Source of the DNA: Voacanga thouarsii
Taxonomy: Eukaryota > Streptophyta > Magnoliopsida > Gentianales > Apocynaceae
DNA length: 64,000 nucleotides
NCBI GenBank assembly: GCA_026120185.1
Contig: JANUWF010001659.1
Coordinates: forward strand, 434,001-498,000
Direction of reading: 5' to 3'
Below, piece after piece: positions 36,140-48,152 of this stretch. Made by a program: the position numbers and the translations under genes. Every line of letters starts with the position of its first letter. Position 1 is the stretch's first letter. The notes beneath the pieces are model-generated. The model saw nothing but the letters and a program-made list of their open reading frames with translations. It had not been told where the DNA came from and made no database searches.

Positions 36140-36740
36140 AATGGAAATATCTTTTTCCTTATTATCTTTTCTGTTCCACTTCGGGTGGCGGTATTTCTCT
36201 GTGATAAGGGAAATATCGAGTGTGTCCATGACCATAACCACGGCCACTTGCCACAACTACGACTATAACGATGGCTTCTGCTTGGAGCCAACGACATTCA
36301 CTTCAGAGTCTTTGTTGAGCCGATTCATACGGCTTCATGATTTCTCAATAATAATTCATGTTAAAGTTTGTCAATTTTAGATACCCTTTTTCTCGATATT
36401 ATTCTTGTAGAACATGAAAAGTGGAGAATGTCTTCTCCAATATAACTTCATCGATAACTTTTTCTCAGTAAAATTTTTAACTAAGATGTAGTTTTATACA
36501 TCACGGAGTTCACGGTTTTACAATCTTGCAACTCGGGTGCAACCATTCATACCGTGCGGTGGGTAGTACGACCATCTTCGGGTGGTCAAATCTTTCTTTT
36601 TATCCACATGACATATGGATCTCCTTTTTTTTAGCATTTAGATGCATTTTTGTATGACATATAAATTTTTTTTTCGAAATATCAAGGGTTACAAATTCGA
36701 ATTTAGCGAGATCAATAAATGCGTACCTGTCTTCTGGCTT
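36140..36740 (-). pseudogene. Degraded gag of chimeric copia element
   Basis: Minus-strand fragments include LAKFEFVTLDIS (36695-36660), MVVLPTARYEWLH (36580-36540), RNHEA (36340) and an Arg/Gly-rich SGRGYGHGHTRYFP (36250-36210) followed by PPPEVEQKR (36190). Their order matches a copia gag N-terminus to its basic C-terminal region. Frames change several times and internal parts are missing. The zinc knuckle is not seen. Confidence 0.7.
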
Positions 36741-36770
36741 TAATAACGGCAGAGACTCATGCTGATAACG

Positions 36771-37027
36771 TGTTATAAAATTAGGGTAGTGTTAGAATAA
36801 AATCTTCACACTACACACTAATAAAACTCTAACTATTTTGCACAAGAATTTCTCTATTTCTTTTCTCTCACAATTTTCTCTAATCTTTCTTTCACTAATC
36901 TTTCTTTCACAAAATAATGGTGTCTCCACTAAATGGTGGACATCCATAAAAATCTTCTAATAATTCACATAAATCCATAATTAGTGGAGCCTCCACTAAT
37001 TAATGGAGATTCCAATAATTCATAATA
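36771..37027 (-). repeat. 5' LTR of chimeric copia element
   Basis: 257 bp, followed by GTTCT (37028-37032). Inside it (36745-36770) the minus strand reads CGTTATCAGCATGAGTCTCT, the presumed primer-binding region. It differs from the common TGGTATCAGAG type. Confidence 0.95.
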
Positions 37028-37032
37028 GTTCT

Positions 37033-37848
37033 TCTTAACCTCTCTATTTCACACAAAATTCACAATAATTGTGCATCCAACTAGTCGTTATTTTATTTGA
37101 TTCTTGAAATAAAGAAGAATATGAAAGAACACAAACAAAAGAAAGTCAGATTAGACTAATAGTTTGATAGTCAAATCAATATTTTGTAGTGTTAAAAAAG
37201 AAAAAAGAAAAAAAAAAAAGATCCCCATTCGTCATATTTTAACATTTAATAATAATAATAATAATATATTTTTAATTTTTTATTATTCCTACGACCCAAG
37301 CATTATTCGGAATAAATCATTTTTTATTTTTTTATAGTTTAAGTTTTGTTGTGTCTATGTATAAACTCTCTCTTGATCAAAATTTCCAAATCCTCTATAA
37401 TTTGGCCTAGGATTCTGAAGTATACAATTCTTCATCACAAAAAAATTATGTTCTTCAATATAATTCTAAAAATAAAAAATTTGAAAAAAAATTAAACTCT
37501 TATCAAATAACGAAAGACATACCTCCTAACTTTTTAAATTTTCAAATAAATAAAATTCTTATCTAATTGAATAACGTAATTTTCAAATAAGAAGAAGAAG
37601 ACATGCTTCCTAATCTTCTAAAATTTCACTTATAAAGGAGTCTCCAGGTGTTGTACTGTAACACAATTTTAGCTTACAAGTGGCAACACCACAATCATCT
37701 TCAACAACTTTTTATAAAGAATTAAACTCTCATCAAATAATAAAAAAAACATGTTTCTTAATCTTCTGAAATTTCACCTGTAGAGAAAGTTACCACATAT
37801 TGTACCCTAATGCCATTTAGTTGTCAAATGGCAACACTACCGTAATTT

Positions 37849-37891
<43 letters not shown>

Positions 37892-40739
37892 TTTCTTTGT
37901 TTTGTTATTTTCCTTTGTTAGTTTTAGTATTTTAATATTTTAGTCATTTTTTTGTGACTTCGTGTTTTTTGTTTTACATTCTGATATTTAGTATTTTGTT
38001 TCTTTTTCAATTTCTGTTTTTATTATATTACTTTTATTTATCTAGCTATAATTTGTGCTGAAAAATGTCAAATAGAAAAAATGCAAGTGGTTATGAAAAA
38101 TTAAAGAAATAGAGAAGAGTTGAAAATTTAATTCAAACTCAACGTAGTGCTTTTTGACAAAATTTTTTATAAATAATAAAAAAGATGGCATATTAAGTGG
38201 CACTCATGAAGAAGTAGTAAGTGTGTTTAATAATGAATAATATTAAGTATTTAATTAATTAAGTACATTTAATAACAGATTTTTATTATCACTTAATTGA
38301 TTAAGACGTACTGAAATTTCGTTATAAATTTTAATTAAATTAAAAATTACTTAAGTTTAAGTTTGAAAATATTAAATATTCATCTAATTATTAATATTTT
38401 TTATATTTAATCTAAATTGTAATAAAATATAGTGTAAAAATAATTATAATTAATTCATATTTTAAATTTCATAATTCCTGAGTTATCAAACAAATCCCAA
38501 CTCCTTTGAATGGATAATGAATTTGTCATTCTGAATGACCAAAATATGATAATTTGAAAACATTTAGAAGTGTTTGGTTTAGGTTTTGGGATTGGAATTG
38601 AAATCACAATGAAAAATTAGTTTATCGGAATGGAATATAAAAAAAATTTAAACTAGTCTAGTTTGATTTTTTATTGTTAGGCTACAGGGGAAGTTAGTCC
38701 ATTACTGCAATGGAGATAATTTTTTCTAAACTTTTTCTAGCCGAAATTAATACAAAAAAAGATAGTTAAAGATCACTTAATAAGTTAGAATTTTATTAAA
38801 AATCACAATAATAAAAAATAATTATTAAGAATAACAATATTATATATATCAAATTTTATTGACTAAATTGATTAATTTTTTGAGTTTCAAAAACTAGTCT
38901 TTCTTCTATTTTTTATTTCCCATTATTTTTTATTTTTTATGTTTTACTCCTTTTCCGTCCCCTCCTACTTTCTTCATTCCCTTTTGAAATCCTATCTCTA
39001 GAATTACTGACCGTCACTATCGCTACTAGCCTCACCACGACTATCGCTATTGTGCTGTCGCTGTCATCATTAAAAATTCACCCAGATCCAAATTTAGAAT
39101 CAAATTAAATTAGATAAAAAACACTTTCTATGAAAAAAGTAAATTTTAAAATCATTTTGAAAATTAATAGCTTATTGATGAATTTGGATCTTATTAATAC
39201 ATTCAAATCACTTTAAATCTTTAGTATCATCATTGACCGAAGGAGGAAATAATGAGGGGAAATTTGAGCATTGCCGGTGAGATAGGTTGAGCAGAGGAAG
39301 GAAGCCAAAAACATGGGAGAGGAGAGTGGCAAATGGGTCAGGAGGAGTCAATGAAGCAATAGGTGGTGGGGACTGGGGAGTGTGGAGGAAGAAATGAGGG
39401 GAAACAGATTGGGGCTCAATAATCAGATAAAGGGTTCATATTTCAAATAATTATCATTTCGCAATTTTAGATATTTTAAACCCATTGATTGATTCCAATA
39501 GGGGAGGAAATTTTCGTTGCAGTTGTTACACTATGTCAACACCATGATGTGGTATAATAGTAAAATCTTTGACTTACGATTATACATTCTTGTCATTAGA
39601 TTAAATTTTGACATGGAGAGCCCACTAATGCTAACCCCAGAACATTCGTGGCTAATTTCTATTTGATTCTTTTGGTAACAAAGAGGAAAGTACTTGACAT
39701 CTAAAAATCTATCAGAGGGAAAGAAATTACATGTCTGTAAAAGCTGGAAACGAATTGCAGTATATGGATGGGAAAAAGCCAAAATCAAATATTTCATAAC
39801 CAATATGCATACTCGAGGATTGGGATTTCTTCAAGATGAATCTCATTGACAGGGTCCCTCAGAGAACTTTCTTAGGTTCACCCACATGGATCTCCTCCAC
39901 CAATAATATCTTCTTCCACCAAACTAGAGGCCTTAGATTTGCTTTCAGTAAATTCATTTCCGTCTTTGATGGCTTCAGCTTATCTCCTTCAATGAGATTC
40001 AACTGCCGACCTTTACATATCTAATCCATTGCTGGATCCAGGGTGCTAGTTTTCAAATCTTTTTAAAATAATAATAATAATAAATTAGATTAAATTTTAA
40101 ATTTGATATGACTATTCTTATTATAAAAATTTAATTGTTATAAAATATTTTATTCGTCTAAAAAAATAAAATATTTATTGAAATTTTAGTTCAATTAAAT
40201 TATCATAATCTCACAAATATACGAAAATATAAAATCTTAAACTTAATAATATCTAACGTCATAAACCCAACACACTAATCTAAATTACATTTAAATAATT
40301 GATAAACTCAACATCCTCAAAGAGTTTTTTATCTTTAGTTACTTTGCCTATCTGCATATATCCAATATTGTTGGCTAATAAAATTATTTGAATTTTGATC
40401 TCTAAAGTTTCATATTTTGGATGATTTTGGCATGAAGAAAAAATAATAATAAAATGAGATATTCCAAACCTTCCTCAGATAAAAATGGGTGACACAGGCG
40501 CAGGTGTTAGCCTTCCTGACGTCAAGGCTAATGGAATATCCAAGTCAAATTTCCATGTGGCAAACATGTATAATCATAAGTCAAATATTGAACTAGTGCG
40601 CCTGACATTGATTGGTACAACAATTGTAAGGAAAATCTCCACCCCCTGAAGGCAAGGAATCTCTGCAAAAGGCAAAAGCACACGTCAAAATGCAGCCTTT
40701 GACCAGGTGATCAATGCATCCTCTGAACAAGGCCAGAAG
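37033..40739. other. Intergenic, AT-rich; no convincing gene
   Basis: Contains a (TA)n tract at 37853-37886, a degenerate tandem pair (37601-37852), and many A/T runs. Between 39531 and 40010 the minus strand has open stretches with a polar, acidic composition (ESKSKASSLVEEDIIGGGDP, then DPVNEIHLEEIPI), interrupted by stops. This might be a decayed exon, but I cannot identify it. Confidence 0.4.
37601..37852. repeat. Two degenerate tandem copies, 148 bp apart
   Basis: 37601-37708 and 37749-37852 share ACATG(C/T)TTC(C/T)TAATCTTCT, AATTTCAC, TTGTAC and GGCAACAC in the same order. Confidence 0.7.
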
Positions 40740-40749
40740 GGAGATACCC
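40740..40749. repeat. Probable 10-bp target duplication (left) of MULE 1
   Basis: GGAGATACCC here and GAAGATACCC at 49407-49416 match at nine of ten bases and lie directly outside the paired inverted ends. The length fits Mutator-like insertion (9-11 bp). Confidence 0.7.
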
Positions 40750-40850
40750 AGGTTTTTGATCAAATCGAGTCAAAATTGAAAACACATAATGCGAGGAGGA
40801 CGCATGGAGGGATAGTCATGTTCAGAGGGTTCATCGCGATTGGCGGGTGC
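40750..40850 (+). repeat. Left terminal inverted repeat of MULE 1
   Basis: Pairs with 49306-49406 read in reverse. Shared blocks include TTTTTGA(T/C)CAAATCG, TCAAAA(T/C)TGAAAACACA and CAGAGGGTTC / CACAGGGTTC. Confidence 0.8.
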
Positions 40851-40865
40851 GATGTAGCCCCTACT

Positions 40866-41081
40866 TCGCGATTGGAAATCGCGACTTAACCTCAATCTGC
40901 CCAAAGCTGCCCTGGTCCACCATTCACATGCTCGACTGAGAAAAAGCTGCGCGATACTGCGCACAAAGACGCGATTGTCAGTCGCAACGTTGCCACACTG
41001 CGCGACTGCCAGTCGCGAGTTGTGACAACCATGCGACCGACGGTCGCGCGGTCACGAGAGACCGCGCGACTACCAGTCGCG
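40866..41081. repeat. Cluster of subterminal palindromes, left end of MULE 1
   Basis: Five hairpin motifs related to CGCGACTGCCAGTCGCG lie at 40866-40884, 40971-40985, 41001-41017, 41033-41047 and 41065-41081. Arms keep CGCGA(C/T)T and (A/G)(A/G)TCGCG, with a short variable centre. The same motif recurs at the right end (48619-49194), which suggests transposase binding or hairpin function. Confidence 0.85.
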
Positions 41082-41139
41082 TGGCCCAACCGCAGCAAAT
41101 CTCTGTTACAACAGAGATTCTGTTGACCAAATTCACAGG

Positions 41140-42910
41140 TGCAATTTAATCGGGGGTTTCCACTGCTATATATATACATACAAATTGCAATTCATTCATT
41201 CTCCCATTCTCCTCCTCTTCAATCTCTTCTTTACATCCGATTTCATTCCTCATTCTTTCTCTTCTGCACTCTTCCTAATTTGCAGCGTACAAAGTATTTT
41301 GCCTTCTTCTCATTGCACTACTATTCTCCTATTCCTTTTTTTTCTTAATTTATTTGGCAAAAAAATTATTTTGTTATTGCGAAAGGAAGCATATTTTTGG
41401 AATAAAGTATTGCTGCAGAATCTGTTCCAGATAAAAAGAGTTACAACTGAAATTATTATTCGCATATTCACTGACAGCATATACCAGGTTTTTCTTTTTA
41501 AACAATAAATTATTTCAATTCTACATTTATTTGTCATTTAATTGAATATAATATTATAATTTATTGTTTGACTATAGACTGAATATATTTGAGATATATT
41601 AAATAATGTATAAATTTATTTCTTGTATTTATGTGGAATAATAAAATTTTATTAGATGTTTTTTTGATTTGTATTCTCTTATCTTATGATTAATTATGTG
41701 AAATAGCATAGTATGTCATAAATAGTAAATGAAATTTTAGTGATAGTTATTGTTGTAGATAGATTTTTTGTGTTCTATATCTTTGATTTTTGTGCTAGCC
41801 TTTCTTTACATAATTAGTTTATTACGCAAACTAATTAATTAATTATACATTATATATTTTAATTTAATTAATACGGGATAATTAATTAATTAATTAAAAT
41901 TATTTTAGTTAATATTTTAATTAATTAATACTTGGCATTTTAATTAATTATTTATTTTTAGTAAATTTAGCTAATTAATTATACTTAAATATTTTTTAGA
42001 CTTTACACATTTTTAAAATATTATATTATTTTAAATATTTTATAAATTGATAGATAATTAAAATGTTGTTATATTTTAAATATTTACATATTTTAGATAT
42101 TTTGGTAATTTAATTAATTATAAAATACTTAATTAATTTAATTAATATCGGATGATTTTAATTAATTATTTTAAATTATTTTAGTTAATATTTTAATTAA
42201 TTAATACTTGGCATTTTAATTATACTTGATATTTTAATTAATTATTTATTTTTAGTAAATTTAGCTAATTAATTATACTTAAATATTTTTTAGACTTTAC
42301 ACATTTTTAAAATATTATATTGTTTTAAATATTTTATAAATTGATAGATAATTAAAACGTTGTTATATTTTAAATATTTACATATTTTAGATATTTTGAT
42401 AATTTAATTAATTATAAAATACTTAATTAATTTAATTAATATTGGATGTTTTTAATTAATTATTTTAAATTATTTTAGTTAATATTTTAATTAATTATTT
42501 ATTTTTAGTAAATTTAGCTAATTAATTATACGTAAATATTTTTTAGACTTTACACATTTTTAAAATATTATATTATTTTAAATATTTTATAACTCGATAG
42601 ATAATGTTGTTATATTTTAAATATTTACATATTTTAAATATTTTTGTAATTTAATTAATTTTAAAATATTTAATTAATTTTTATTAATACTTGATATTTT
42701 AATTAATACTGAATATTTTAATTAATTAGTACTTTTAATTTTTATTAATGTTTTAACTAATTAATGCCTGACATTTTTAATAGATGTTTTAATTAATTAT
42801 TTAATTTTAGTAAAATTAGATAATTAATTATACTTGACATATATTTCTTTATAATGATGATCGATATATTATGATAGCTTTTTTTATATTTCTTTAAATT
42901 TTTTAATAGA
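41140..42910 (+). other. Putative promoter, 5' UTR and first intron of MULE 1 transposase gene
   Basis: TATATATATACAT (about 41167) and a pyrimidine-rich stretch resemble a promoter and 5' UTR. MULE 2 has a comparable layout. CATATACCAG|GTTTTT near 41488 could be a donor site, with an acceptor at TTTTTAATAG near 42908. The roughly 1.4 kb between is very AT-rich and full of tandem repeats, with no coding frame. Confidence 0.45.
41930..42850. repeat. AT-rich tandem repeat, about four units of 250-300 bp
   Basis: The block TTTTTAGTAAATTTAGCTAA recurs with its GTAAA at 41961, 42255, 42508 and (diverged) 42810. It is each time followed by TTAATTATAC; in the first three copies the run continues through AAATATTTTTTAGACTTTAC. 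The units differ by indels. Confidence 0.85.
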
Positions 42911-42944
42911 CAAAATACTTCTAAGTTTATATAGGTACAATGTC

Positions 42945-45611
42945 ATTAGAACAGCTGTTAGGTTACGATTGTATTAGGATTGCGATATTGTACGTACAGA
43001 ACACGGCGATTTTTTTAATGGTCCTTGTCAAAAAGCGTTGGTTGTGAGAAATCGAATTAATTTCCTCGATTTAGTCAACAAAATATGTACAATTCGAGGA
43101 TTTGATACAGCTTCTGTTCAGTTACGAATCACAATGAGGGAAAATATTGCTATTGGTACGACAATAAGGTCTACAACAACTTTCATAAATGATGATGAAG
43201 ATATGGAAAGTTTGTGGTGCTATTCATCTACTGTGCAGGGATAACCAATTGATTTGCATATTAGTCATGAGATCATTCAGATGCCGAATATAGCAAGAAC
43301 AGAAAGTCAAGAGCAAAACAGCCAAGCAAATGCCACTGGAACTTTCACTGAATTATTGAACTCAGCTGCTCATGAGAATATGCCTAATTTTGATTTAAAT
43401 CTACCTACACCTATTGACCTCAATACTCAACCCTTCCAACCAAGTGCTACGACACAGCTATTTTCATTTGCGGAAATCGGTGTACCTTTAAATGTAACTC
43501 CAGTTGATGAATGGGTTGCTCGAGAGCGCAATTGGGTTGGTGCACCGGAAGCGACGGTAGATGGTTTAGGACCTACCTCTGATATTGATGGGCCTACTGC
43601 AGAAGATACTCCCGATGAGGATGAGGACCACGAGGGAGATGATGATACTGAAGAACAAATTCTCGATCACTTCGTAATGCAGCAAGAGACTAGAAGACCC
43701 ACTGAATATGAGCATTTATATAATCCACTATATGCAGTGTACCTTGATAGGTTGGATGCTGCCCAGGAAATAGACAATGAAGCTGATGGATTTGGATCAA
43801 GCAGCAGTGTGATGGATTTTTTGTCAGAACTGAATAATGATTTGAGAGTTGGCATGTGATTTAGGGATAAAGATGAGTTACTTTGGGCTGTTCGATCATG
43901 GTCAATTAGGATTGGATGTGAGTTTAGGATAGTGGAAAGCAAGAGTGCACTATGGATTGCCGAATGTAAAAATTCAACTCAGCAGCATCCTTGTCCTTGG
44001 AGAATCCGTGCAAGAAAGAAGAAGAGTCATGGCTTATGGCAGATATCTCGCTGGAATGGAGATCACATTTGTCTAGTGCAAACTGTGGGCGGGAACCATC
44101 GCAACATGAGTGCAAAATTTATGGCGAAGTATATTATGACGATGATTCATGATAATCCAGAGATTAAAGTCAGCGAGATAAACAGTCATATTCAAAATAC
44201 ACTGCATTTTACTCCGTCCTACAGAAAAGGGTGGAACACTTGGAGGTTTGCTATTGAGATGATATACAGAGATTGGCCTAGTTCGTTCGACCAGCTACCG
44301 CGGTATATGCTAGCATTGCAAGATGCAAATCCTGGTTCCGTCGTGGCGTGATACTTCTTACCCACCGGATCGAGTGGGGCCAGGATATTTGGATATGTTT
44401 TTTGGACATTCAAACCATGCATTGATGCGTTTCTTCACATGAAACCGGTAGTCAGCGTTGACGGAACATTTCTTAGGGGTATATATAAGGGAAAATTGTT
44501 AACAGCAGTGGGTCAAGATGTCAATAATCATATACTGCCCCTTGCATTTGCAGTCGTCGATGAAGAAACGAATGACAGTTGAAGTTGGTTTTTGTCCCTA
44601 CTCAGAGAGCATGTGGTAAAGGATCGAAGAGTTTGTTTAATATCAGACAGACACATCGGAATAAAGTATGCTGTTGATCGACTACCCAACTGGTAGGAGC
44701 CAATGACAGTGCACAGATATTGTCTGAGACATATTCGGAGCAACTTCAACGCAAAGTTCAAGAATCATCAGTTGAAGAAGTTGATGTATGCAGCTGGGAC
44801 TCAAAGCAAAGAGCGCAAATTTGTGAAGATTATGGAAGAAATAAATTTGCTAAACCCGCAAGCGAAGGCTTGGCTAGATTTGATCCCGAAGGAGCAGTGG
44901 ATGCTTGCTTATGACGGCGGACATCGATTTGGTAATATGACAACTAATCTTGCGGAATCATTTAACAGTGTTGTTAAAGCCATACGTGCTCTGCCCATCA
45001 AGGTGATTGTCGAATCGTCTTTCAAAAAAACGGTTAAATACTTCAATGACCACAGAGAGGAAGCTAATCATGGTAGATATCACTTTCCTTCTCGGATATA
45101 GTCCAAATTTGTGAAGAATGAGTTGAAGGGGAGAAGTCACCGTGTGCAAGCTTATGATCAGGGTCGGGGCATCTTTAGTGTTTTATCACCATTTCATGAG
45201 CATGGAAAGGGGAATAATTCATACCAGGTTGACCTTGGTTCAAGGATTTGCAGCTGCTGCAAATGGCAAATTTACGGAATACCTTGTTCGCACGCATTTG
45301 CAGCTTGTCAACAAATAGGGTTGAATGCTGAGGATCTCGTATCACCCTTAAACACCACAACATGTTACCAGATGACTTATTCAGGACAATTTAGGCCCAT
45401 TCCACACGAGGATTACTGGCGCAATCCTCCTTTTACATTGGTTTCAAATGTTCATCGATTCAAGAACTGTCATCGCGGTCGTATGAGGACGTCGCGCATC
45501 AGAAATGAGATGGACGAGCGTAACCCTGACTCACCTCTTCGGTGTAGAAACTGTCATCGTACTTGGCATAATAGGAGAAATTGCCCTAACAGTGCACTTC
45601 ATGGTTCATGA
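42945..45611 (+). pseudogene. MULE transposase of MULE 1, broken only by nonsense changes
   Basis: One reading frame of about 890 codons runs without indel to TGA at 45609. Order: an N-terminal MuDR-type region (HGDFFNGPCQKALVVRN, 43002-43050); an acidic linker (43580-43660); the DNA-binding region (FRDKDELLWAVRSW ... CPWRIRARKK, 43860-44020); the MULE DDE core with D in VDGTFLRG (44460), D in LISDRH and E in LAESFNSVVK (44955); a SWIM zinc finger C-S-C ... C-S-H (45250-45295); and a CCHC knuckle C-R-N-C-H-R-T-W-H-N-R-R-N-C (45542). Stops at 42975, 43242, 43857, 44349, 44580, 44694 and 45099 each fit a Trp or Gln codon changed by a C-to-T or G-to-A transition. The true start is uncertain and probably lies in an upstream exon. 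Confidence 0.92.
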
Positions 45612-45865
45612 TGTGGTGGTTATTTAGGGTAGATTGTATGATTAGAAATTATTGTATCATGTATAATTATTTGTGTATCAACTTTAATTGTTGGTGTATT
45701 ATTGAAAATTATTGTATCTTAGTATTGTTTTAAACTAATTGGTACATACAGTTTTTATCGTCTATATTTCATTTGCTTACTGTATGGCTTTATCTGATAT
45801 TGTACTTTCTTTTATTGAGAGATAAACTTATTACTCCTCTAAACATGTCATTGTTTCAGGATAAT

Positions 45866-48152
45866 ATGACCGAACCTACGGCTGATGGAGTTGATCCTGG
45901 GCCTATTATCCCGGATGTGCTGACACAGCAGCGTAGACATCGATCTACTTATATTTGGGCAGGGCAATTAGAAGAACAAGTACTATATGCAACGCGTCAT
46001 GACAGTGCATTTTGGGATGCTAGACCAATCGATCCCCGTATAGTACAACTTATGGATGTAGCTGGATTTGGTGGAATCATCCGTCTACCGTATATAAAAA
46101 TTGATCATCTGCTTATTACGGCATTGGTGGAGAGATGGCGCCAAGAGACATACACATTCCATCTACCGGTTGGTGAGGTGACTATTACACTGCAGGATGT
46201 GGAGGTTTTATTCGGTTTACGTATTGACGGTGATCCAATCATTGGTCGTGGGTTCAATTGCTCACAAGAGGAGTTGTATGCCTTGTGCGATGCGCTACTT
46301 GTTTTTCGACCCACTGGCACGGAGTTAGACGGATCTCGGTTGAGATTAAGTGCAATCGAGCGAGCCCTAACTCAACCACTCCCACCAGATGCAACTGCAG
46401 ATATAGTTGCTCAGCACACACGGTATCGCATCATGCAACTTCTTGGCGGATTCCTTTTCTCGGACAAATCCGAAAGTCGTGTTCATTTGCGCTTTCTAAG
46501 ATATATCTGTGAATTAGAATTGTCGGGTACCCTTAGTTGGGGAAGTGCGGCACTGGCACATTTGTATCGTTGTATGTGCAATGCTACTTCATACACGGCA
46601 CATCATATCAGTGGTCCCTTACTATTACTTCAGGTACGTAATAACGTTAATTACGAGATCTAATTTTAAACTTATTAGTATTTTATTATAAAAATAATTA
46701 TGATATCTAATTATAAAATTATTATTACTTCTGTAATAGCTATGGGCATGGGAGCGCATTCCTACAATTAGACCTAATAGAGTACGTCCAATAGAGAATG
46801 TTGCACAACATGCGCCCAGAGGAGCAGTATGGCAGGGTCCATTAGAACTTTCTCGCACGCTAACCCATGTCTTGATTACGTACAGAGATCAGTTGGATCG
46901 AATGCGAAATAATCATGTAAGTATTATATTTTTGAATGTACATTCATATAAGTTTTATAAATTGTCATTATTTTTTTATACTAAATTCGAGTTAATTTGT
47001 ACAGTTTATTTGGCAACCATACAATGAGCACACGTTGGCATCTCTCCCTCTATATTGTACGCATGGACGACAGATCTGGGCATCTGTCACATCGCTATTA
47101 TATTGGGAGACGATAGAGCTGCATCGACCCGATAGAGTTAGGCAACAATTTAGAATGCTGCAAATAATTCCTGATGCTGTTGACACGGGATCGAATTTGC
47201 ACCGGCGTGACCTGCGTACTACTGGTGCTGGATGGGATGAGGTTGATGTGCTACACCGTAGTAACTGGATAAATCGGCATGCATACATTATGACAGGGCA
47301 GTTCACTTTTGGGCAAGCGGTGATTTCACCTGATTATGCTGCTTGGTATTGGACTCACACCCGACGATTGATTGGCAATCCAACAATACAACAACCGAAT
47401 CCTATGGGTTACCAATCTACTAGTTCAACACTTGAAGTATATGTAAGTAAATTTTTTTCTAGTGCACAAAGTTTATATATAAATTATAATTTTTATATAT
47501 ATTTTTAATGACGTTTCTAAAAATGCATATGCAGGCCGACGCGTTACACAGAATCCTGCAAATAAGTAACGAAGCGTCCCAAACTGATGATACATCATAC
47601 TCTCAACAAGGCTACGGAAGAATATCAGATATTGCCCGGCGTACATTGACTGCTGGTGGCTAAGTGGATCGTCTGAATCGCATGCCGTACGAGCTATCTA
47701 GACGATCGTATTCTTCTGACCCAATACCACAGATTCCTCAACAAGTCCCTCGAGAAGTAACAATTCGAAGGGGCAATAGGCGGGTACGTCGGCGTGCTGC
47801 AGCGGACGAAGTTCCGCAACAGGATCACTATTCACCTGTGCCGGCAAATGAAGGTGATTATGTTGTAGGTGATCCTGTATCGATTGATGATTTCATTACC
47901 TCACAGCACCTAGTATTCGATACTAGGCGCCATTCTTTTGTTGGCGAGTATGATGTTGGTCCATCAAATGAGTGGTTTCCTCGACAGCATATGCAGTTTG
48001 AAGATGATGCAGGTCCCTCCTACGCTACAGAAGAACACGATGAGGGACCATCTGAACCACAACCTCAAGAACAACCTCCAAGACGAGTTCAGCCCCCGAG
48101 GAACCGTCGAGGATTTCATTGTGGGACTAGCTGGCATCCATTTTTTAGATGA
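45866..48152 (+). pseudogene. Plant mobile domain (PMD, MAIN-like) gene of MULE 1, one premature stop
   Basis: Exons 45866-46633, 46740-46916, 47005-47442 and 47535-48152 join in frame to 667 codons with GT-AG introns. The start is taken at MTEPTADGVDPGP. Alternatively, an ATG 21 bases upstream, before TTTCAG, may be used. The PMD core covers about residues 30-460: DPRIVQLMDVAGFGG, LPVGEVTITLQDVEVLFGLR and LYRCMCNATSYTAHHISGPL, then ATSLLYWETIELH-like and RQQFRMLQIIPDAV stretches. The tail is basic then Pro/Gln/Arg-rich. The only lesion is TAA at 47661 (codon 504), explained by CAA to TAA. The PMD is shared by transposons and by host MAIN/MAIL proteins that act in the nucleus in silencing. 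What it does for the transposon is not known to me. Confidence 0.88.

Larger units (their letters stand above)
31825..37027 (-). mobile_element. Chimeric Ty1/copia element carrying an antisense RWP-RK gene
   Basis: LTRs lie at 31825-32081 and 36771-37027, with the 5-bp duplication GTTCT at 31820-31824 and 37028-37032. Minus-strand order from the right LTR: leader, degraded gag (36740-36140), an unrelated plus-strand block with an RWP-RK gene (about 34400-36130), then the integrase tail, RT and RNase H (34395-32224). Protease and the integrase core are absent. The LTRs differ at two of 257 positions, so the last transposition was recent although the coding region is badly broken. Most likely it moved using proteins from another copy. 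Confidence 0.9.

Noticed and set aside
36034..36297. 87-codon minus-strand open frame as a separate gene
   Set aside because: It overlaps the Arg/Gly-rich gag remnant of the chimeric copia element in a shifted frame.
39531..40024. Possible coding remnant on the minus strand
   Set aside because: Some polar stretches look protein-like but stops interrupt them and no family was recognised; kept only as a note in the intergenic entry.
40866..41081. CRISPR-like spacing of short repeats
   Set aside because: The repeats are palindromic MULE subterminal motifs with irregular spacing in a plant genome, not a CRISPR array.
45773..45865. Upstream extension of the PMD reading frame
   Set aside because: It precedes a TTTCAG acceptor-like site and has no ATG matching the homologous start in MULE 2; the ATG at 45866 aligns better.
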